Source: Nocardioides marinus
Lineage (GTDB): Bacteria > Actinomycetota > Actinomycetes > Propionibacteriales > Nocardioidaceae
DNA length: 64,000 nucleotides
Assembly (NCBI RefSeq): GCF_013408145.1
Contig: NZ_JACBZI010000001.1
Span: 1,471,501-1,535,500 of the forward strand
Direction: 5' to 3'
Shown here: piece by piece, positions 61,914 through 64,000 of the stretch
How positions within the stretch are numbered: position 1 is the stretch's first letter
Layout: each line of letters opens with the position of its first letter
Program-made: the position numbers and the translations under genes
The notes under the pieces: generated by a model
Seen by the model: the letters and a program-made list of their open reading frames with translations, nothing else
Databases searched by the model: none
What the model was told of the DNA's origin: nothing

Positions 61914-62596
61914 CCGGCACCGCTGCTGCTCCTACCGGTCCGGTGCGGGCCCTGGTGCTCGCCAAGGCGCCGGTCGCCGGCCACGTGAAGACCCGGCTGG
62001 GCGCCGACGTCGGCCTCGGGCGGGCGGCCGAGCTGGCCGCGGCCGCGCTGCTGGACACGGTGGAGGCCTGCACGGCGGCGTACGGCGCGGAGCACTGCCA
62101 CCTGGCGCTCGCCGGCGACCTCGCCGACGCGGTCGCCGGCCCCGAGCTGCTCGCAGCCACCCGGGGGTGGCACGTGCACCCCCAGCGCGGCGGCGGCTTC
62201 GACGAGCGGCTGGCCGCGGCCCACGCCGACGTCGCGACCAGCGGGCCGGGCCCGGTGGTGCAGGTCGGCATGGACACCCCGCAGCTCACCCCCGACCTGC
62301 TGGCAGTGGTGGTGGCCGGCCTCGAGCGACACGACGCCGTGCTGGGGCCGGCCGAGGACGGCGGCTGGTGGGTGCTGGCGCTGCGCGACCCGCGCGATGC
62401 CACGGTGCTCGCCGGGGTCGAGATGTCGACCGAGCACACCCACGACGACACCCTGGCCGCGCTGCGTGCCCGGGGCCTGGACGTCGGAACCGCGCCGGTG
62501 CAGCGCGACGTGGACACCGTCGCCGACGCCGACCAGGTCGCCGCCGGCTGCCCCACCACCCGGTTCTCCCGGGCATGGCTGGGGGTCGAGGCATGA
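61910..62596 (+). CDS. TIGR04282 / DUF2064-family glycosyltransferase
   Basis: 228 residues, nucleotidyl/glycosyl-transferase A fold. It begins RALVLAKAPVAGHVKTRLG, the family's opening motif, and has VVQVGMDTPQLTPDLL (Asp-containing metal site) and AVLGPAEDGGWWVLALRDP. The family name mentions arsenosugars in other bacteria, but no arsenic gene is seen here. Sits between GT2 and methyltransferase with four-base overlaps on both sides. Confidence 0.88.
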   Translation: MTGTAAAPTGPVRALVLAKAPVAGHVKTRLGADVGLGRAAELAAAALLDTVEACTAAYGAEHCHLALAGDLADAVAGPELLAATRGWHVHPQRGGGFDERLAAAHADVATSGPGPVVQVGMDTPQLTPDLLAVVVAGLERHDAVLGPAEDGGWWVLALRDPRDATVLAGVEMSTEHTHDDTLAALRARGLDVGTAPVQRDVDTVADADQVAAGCPTTRFSRAWLGVEA

Positions 62597-63261
62597 GCCT
62601 CGCCGAGGAGGTCCCGGACCTGCACGACCGCTCGTTCAGCACCCTGTTCAGCCATGCCCTGCGCGGCGTGCCCTGCCGGGTGCTCGGCCTGGACGGCGGG
62701 CCCGCCGAGCTGCCCGTCCACGACTGGACACGGGAGGCCGACGCCCACGACGAGGCGCTCCTCGCCGAGTGTGTCGGCGACACGCTCGACGTCGGCTGCG
62801 GGCCCGGGCGGCTCGCGCAGCGGCTCGCCGAGCGACGCGATGGGCGGGTGCTGGGCATCGACGTGGTCCCCGAGGCAGTGGCGCAGACCCGGGCGCGCGG
62901 GGTGGTCGCGCTCCAGGGCAGCGTCTTCGACCCGGTCCCGCGGGAGGGCCGCTGGCACACCGTGCTGCTGGCCGACGGCAACGTCGGCATCGGCGGCGAC
63001 CCGCTCGCGCTCCTGGCCCGGTTGGGTGAGGTGGTCGCGCCCGACGGACGTGTCGTCGTGGAGCTCGCCGCTCCTGGCGTGCCCTCGACGACCCGCTGGG
63101 CGCGGCTGGAGCTGGCCGGCACCACCAGCAGGCCGTTCCGCTGGTCGGTCGTCGGCGTCGACGGGGTGCTCGGCCTGGCCCGCGCGACCGGGTGGGCGGT
63201 CACGACCCGGGCCCCGTTCGCCCCCCAGCGCTGGCTGGCCGTCCTGGAGCGACGGCCGTGA
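62593..63261 (+). CDS. Class I SAM-dependent methyltransferase
   Basis: 222 residues. Motif I TLDVGCGPGRLAQRLAER (about 65-82), motif II VLGIDVVPEAVAQTRARG, then TVLLADGNVGIGGDPLALL and GRVVVELAAPG. The short C-terminal part (SVVGVDGVLGLARATGWAV) is typical of small-molecule methyltransferases. Being flanked by two glycosyltransferases and an oxidoreductase, it probably modifies the same product. GTGA overlap with the next gene. Confidence 0.88.
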   Translation: MSLAEEVPDLHDRSFSTLFSHALRGVPCRVLGLDGGPAELPVHDWTREADAHDEALLAECVGDTLDVGCGPGRLAQRLAERRDGRVLGIDVVPEAVAQTRARGVVALQGSVFDPVPREGRWHTVLLADGNVGIGGDPLALLARLGEVVAPDGRVVVELAAPGVPSTTRWARLELAGTTSRPFRWSVVGVDGVLGLARATGWAVTTRAPFAPQRWLAVLERRP

Positions 63262-64000
63262 CGACCATGCCGACGGTCCGCGAGACCTCGCACCTGCGCA
63301 GCGCCGCGGTGGCCGCGCGGGTCGGGCGATGGCTCGGCATCTGCTTCGGCATCGCCTTCCTCACCGGGCTGGTCAGCCACTACGCGCAGAACCCCTCCCA
63401 GCCGATCCCCTTCCCGACCAACCCGTCGTGGGGCTACCGCCTCACCCAGGGGCTGCACGTCACCGCCGGCATCGCGTGCATCCCGCTGCTGCTGGTCAAG
63501 CTCTGGAGCGTGCTGCCGCTGCTGGTGCGCGGGCTCCCGGCCGACTGGGCCGGCCGGGCCCGTGACGGTGCCGAGCGGGCCTCCATCGCGGTGCTCGTCT
63601 CGGCCTCGGTCTTCCTGCTGGTGACCGGGCTGCTCAACTCCACCCAGTGGTACCCCTGGGACTTCTCCTTCCGCCGCAGCCACTACGCCCTGGCGTGGAT
63701 CGCCACCGGTGCCCTGCTGCTGCACCTGGCCGTCAAGCTGCCCACCATCCGTGAGGCGCTCGGGCGCGACGTCGACGACACCGCCCTGGACCGGCCCGAG
63801 GCCGTGGTCCGCGGCGGTCTGAGCCGCCGCGGCCTGCTGCGCTCGACGTGGGTCGCCGCGGGCCTGGCCGTGCTGGCCACCGCGGGCTCGACCGTCCCGT
63901 GGCTGCGGCGCGTGTCCGTCCTGGGGGTCCGTTCCGGGGACGGCCCGGGCGGGGTGCCGGTCAACCGCACCGCGGCCGCAGCCGGGGTCGAGGAGTCGGC
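63258..64000 (+). CDS. Cytochrome b561-like / molybdopterin oxidoreductase (partial)
   Basis: GTG start; 247 codons visible and the reading frame is open to the right edge. Residues about 20-175 form four membrane helices with His at GYRLTQGLHVTAGIACIP and RRSHYALAWIATGALLLHLA, placed as heme b ligands of cytochrome b561-type subunits. A twin-arginine-like LSRRGLLRSTWVAAGLAVLA follows at about 190-210, then PVNRTAAAAGVEES, which resembles the start of a sulfite-oxidase-type molybdopterin domain. A quinone-linked periplasmic-type oxidoreductase in one chain is inferred; the Mo domain lies mostly outside the window. Confidence 0.8.
   Translation, partial: MTTMPTVRETSHLRSAAVAARVGRWLGICFGIAFLTGLVSHYAQNPSQPIPFPTNPSWGYRLTQGLHVTAGIACIPLLLVKLWSVLPLLVRGLPADWAGRARDGAERASIAVLVSASVFLLVTGLLNSTQWYPWDFSFRRSHYALAWIATGALLLHLAVKLPTIREALGRDVDDTALDRPEAVVRGGLSRRGLLRSTWVAAGLAVLATAGSTVPWLRRVSVLGVRSGDGPGGVPVNRTAAAAGVEES

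Noticed and set aside
61910..62596. Arsenosugar biosynthesis locus from the TIGR04282 family name
   Set aside because: No ArsS, ArsM or other arsenic gene is visible nearby. The family name alone is not evidence.
1..64000. CRISPR arrays, prophage, insertion sequences, rRNA
   Set aside because: No regularly spaced repeats, no transposase or phage structural genes, and no rRNA-like sequence were seen anywhere in the window.

Overview
The window is a 64-kb stretch of very GC-rich (about 70% or more), densely coded chromosome from an actinobacterium. A Nocardioides-type member of the Propionibacteriales is my best guess. The evidence is the actinobacterial gene order (gcvT-pepA-lpd-sucB-...-epimerase-lipB; thyA-folA-dapA-rnj-ftsK-rodZ-like-rimO-pgsA-cinA-clgR), an F420-type luciferase-like oxidoreductase, a 13E12/DUF222 HNH protein with an actinobacterial SOS box, frequent GTG starts and leaderless promoters. 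I see no rRNA, tRNA, CRISPR array, phage or insertion sequence.

Region by region. 1-8.4 kb (minus strand): lipoate and 2-oxoacid dehydrogenase functions (partial lipB, SDR39U1 epimerase, sucB-type E2 with two lipoyl domains, lpdA), with a large fused ABC exporter set between sucB and the epimerase. 8.5-18.3 kb: a small conserved protein, pepA, gcvT, a membrane protein with a sigma-like N-terminus, a PhzF-family isomerase, a secreted trypsin-like protease, thyA-folA, an LLM oxidoreductase and dapA. 18.4-28.5 kb: rnj, an NhaC-type antiporter, ftsK, a RodZ-like protein, rimO and pgsA.

28.5-37.7 kb looks inserted into the usual pgsA-cinA-clgR order. It carries a secreted 5'-nucleotidase and a secreted nuclease (a plausible DNA-to-phosphate scavenging pair), an SOS-controlled HNH protein, REP-like repeats and a GH15 glycosidase. 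37.7-38.7 kb: cinA-type deamidase and clgR. 38.7-56.2 kb: a giant secreted metalloprotease, lhr-nei helicase/glycosylase operon, a methyltransferase pair, a small protein, an 87-base inverted-repeat element, a three-module SRPBCC/thiolase-like/crotonase fusion, a DrrA-type ABC exporter and a DinB-fold protein. DUF3046, which in many actinobacteria stands next to recA, appears only at 56.26 kb.

56.4-64 kb: an MFS transporter, mtnP coupled to a nucleotide-sugar epimerase, a multi-spanning GT-C-like protein, then a tightly overlapping operon of GT2 glycosyltransferase, TIGR04282-type glycosyltransferase, methyltransferase and a cytochrome-b561-like/molybdopterin oxidoreductase that runs off the right edge. 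The last block and the three-module fusion are the best candidates for undescribed biology.

Regulation visible in sequence: at least 15 genes have a TANNNT hexamer ending 6-7 bases before the start codon, the mark of leaderless actinobacterial transcripts. This also fixes several start codons.
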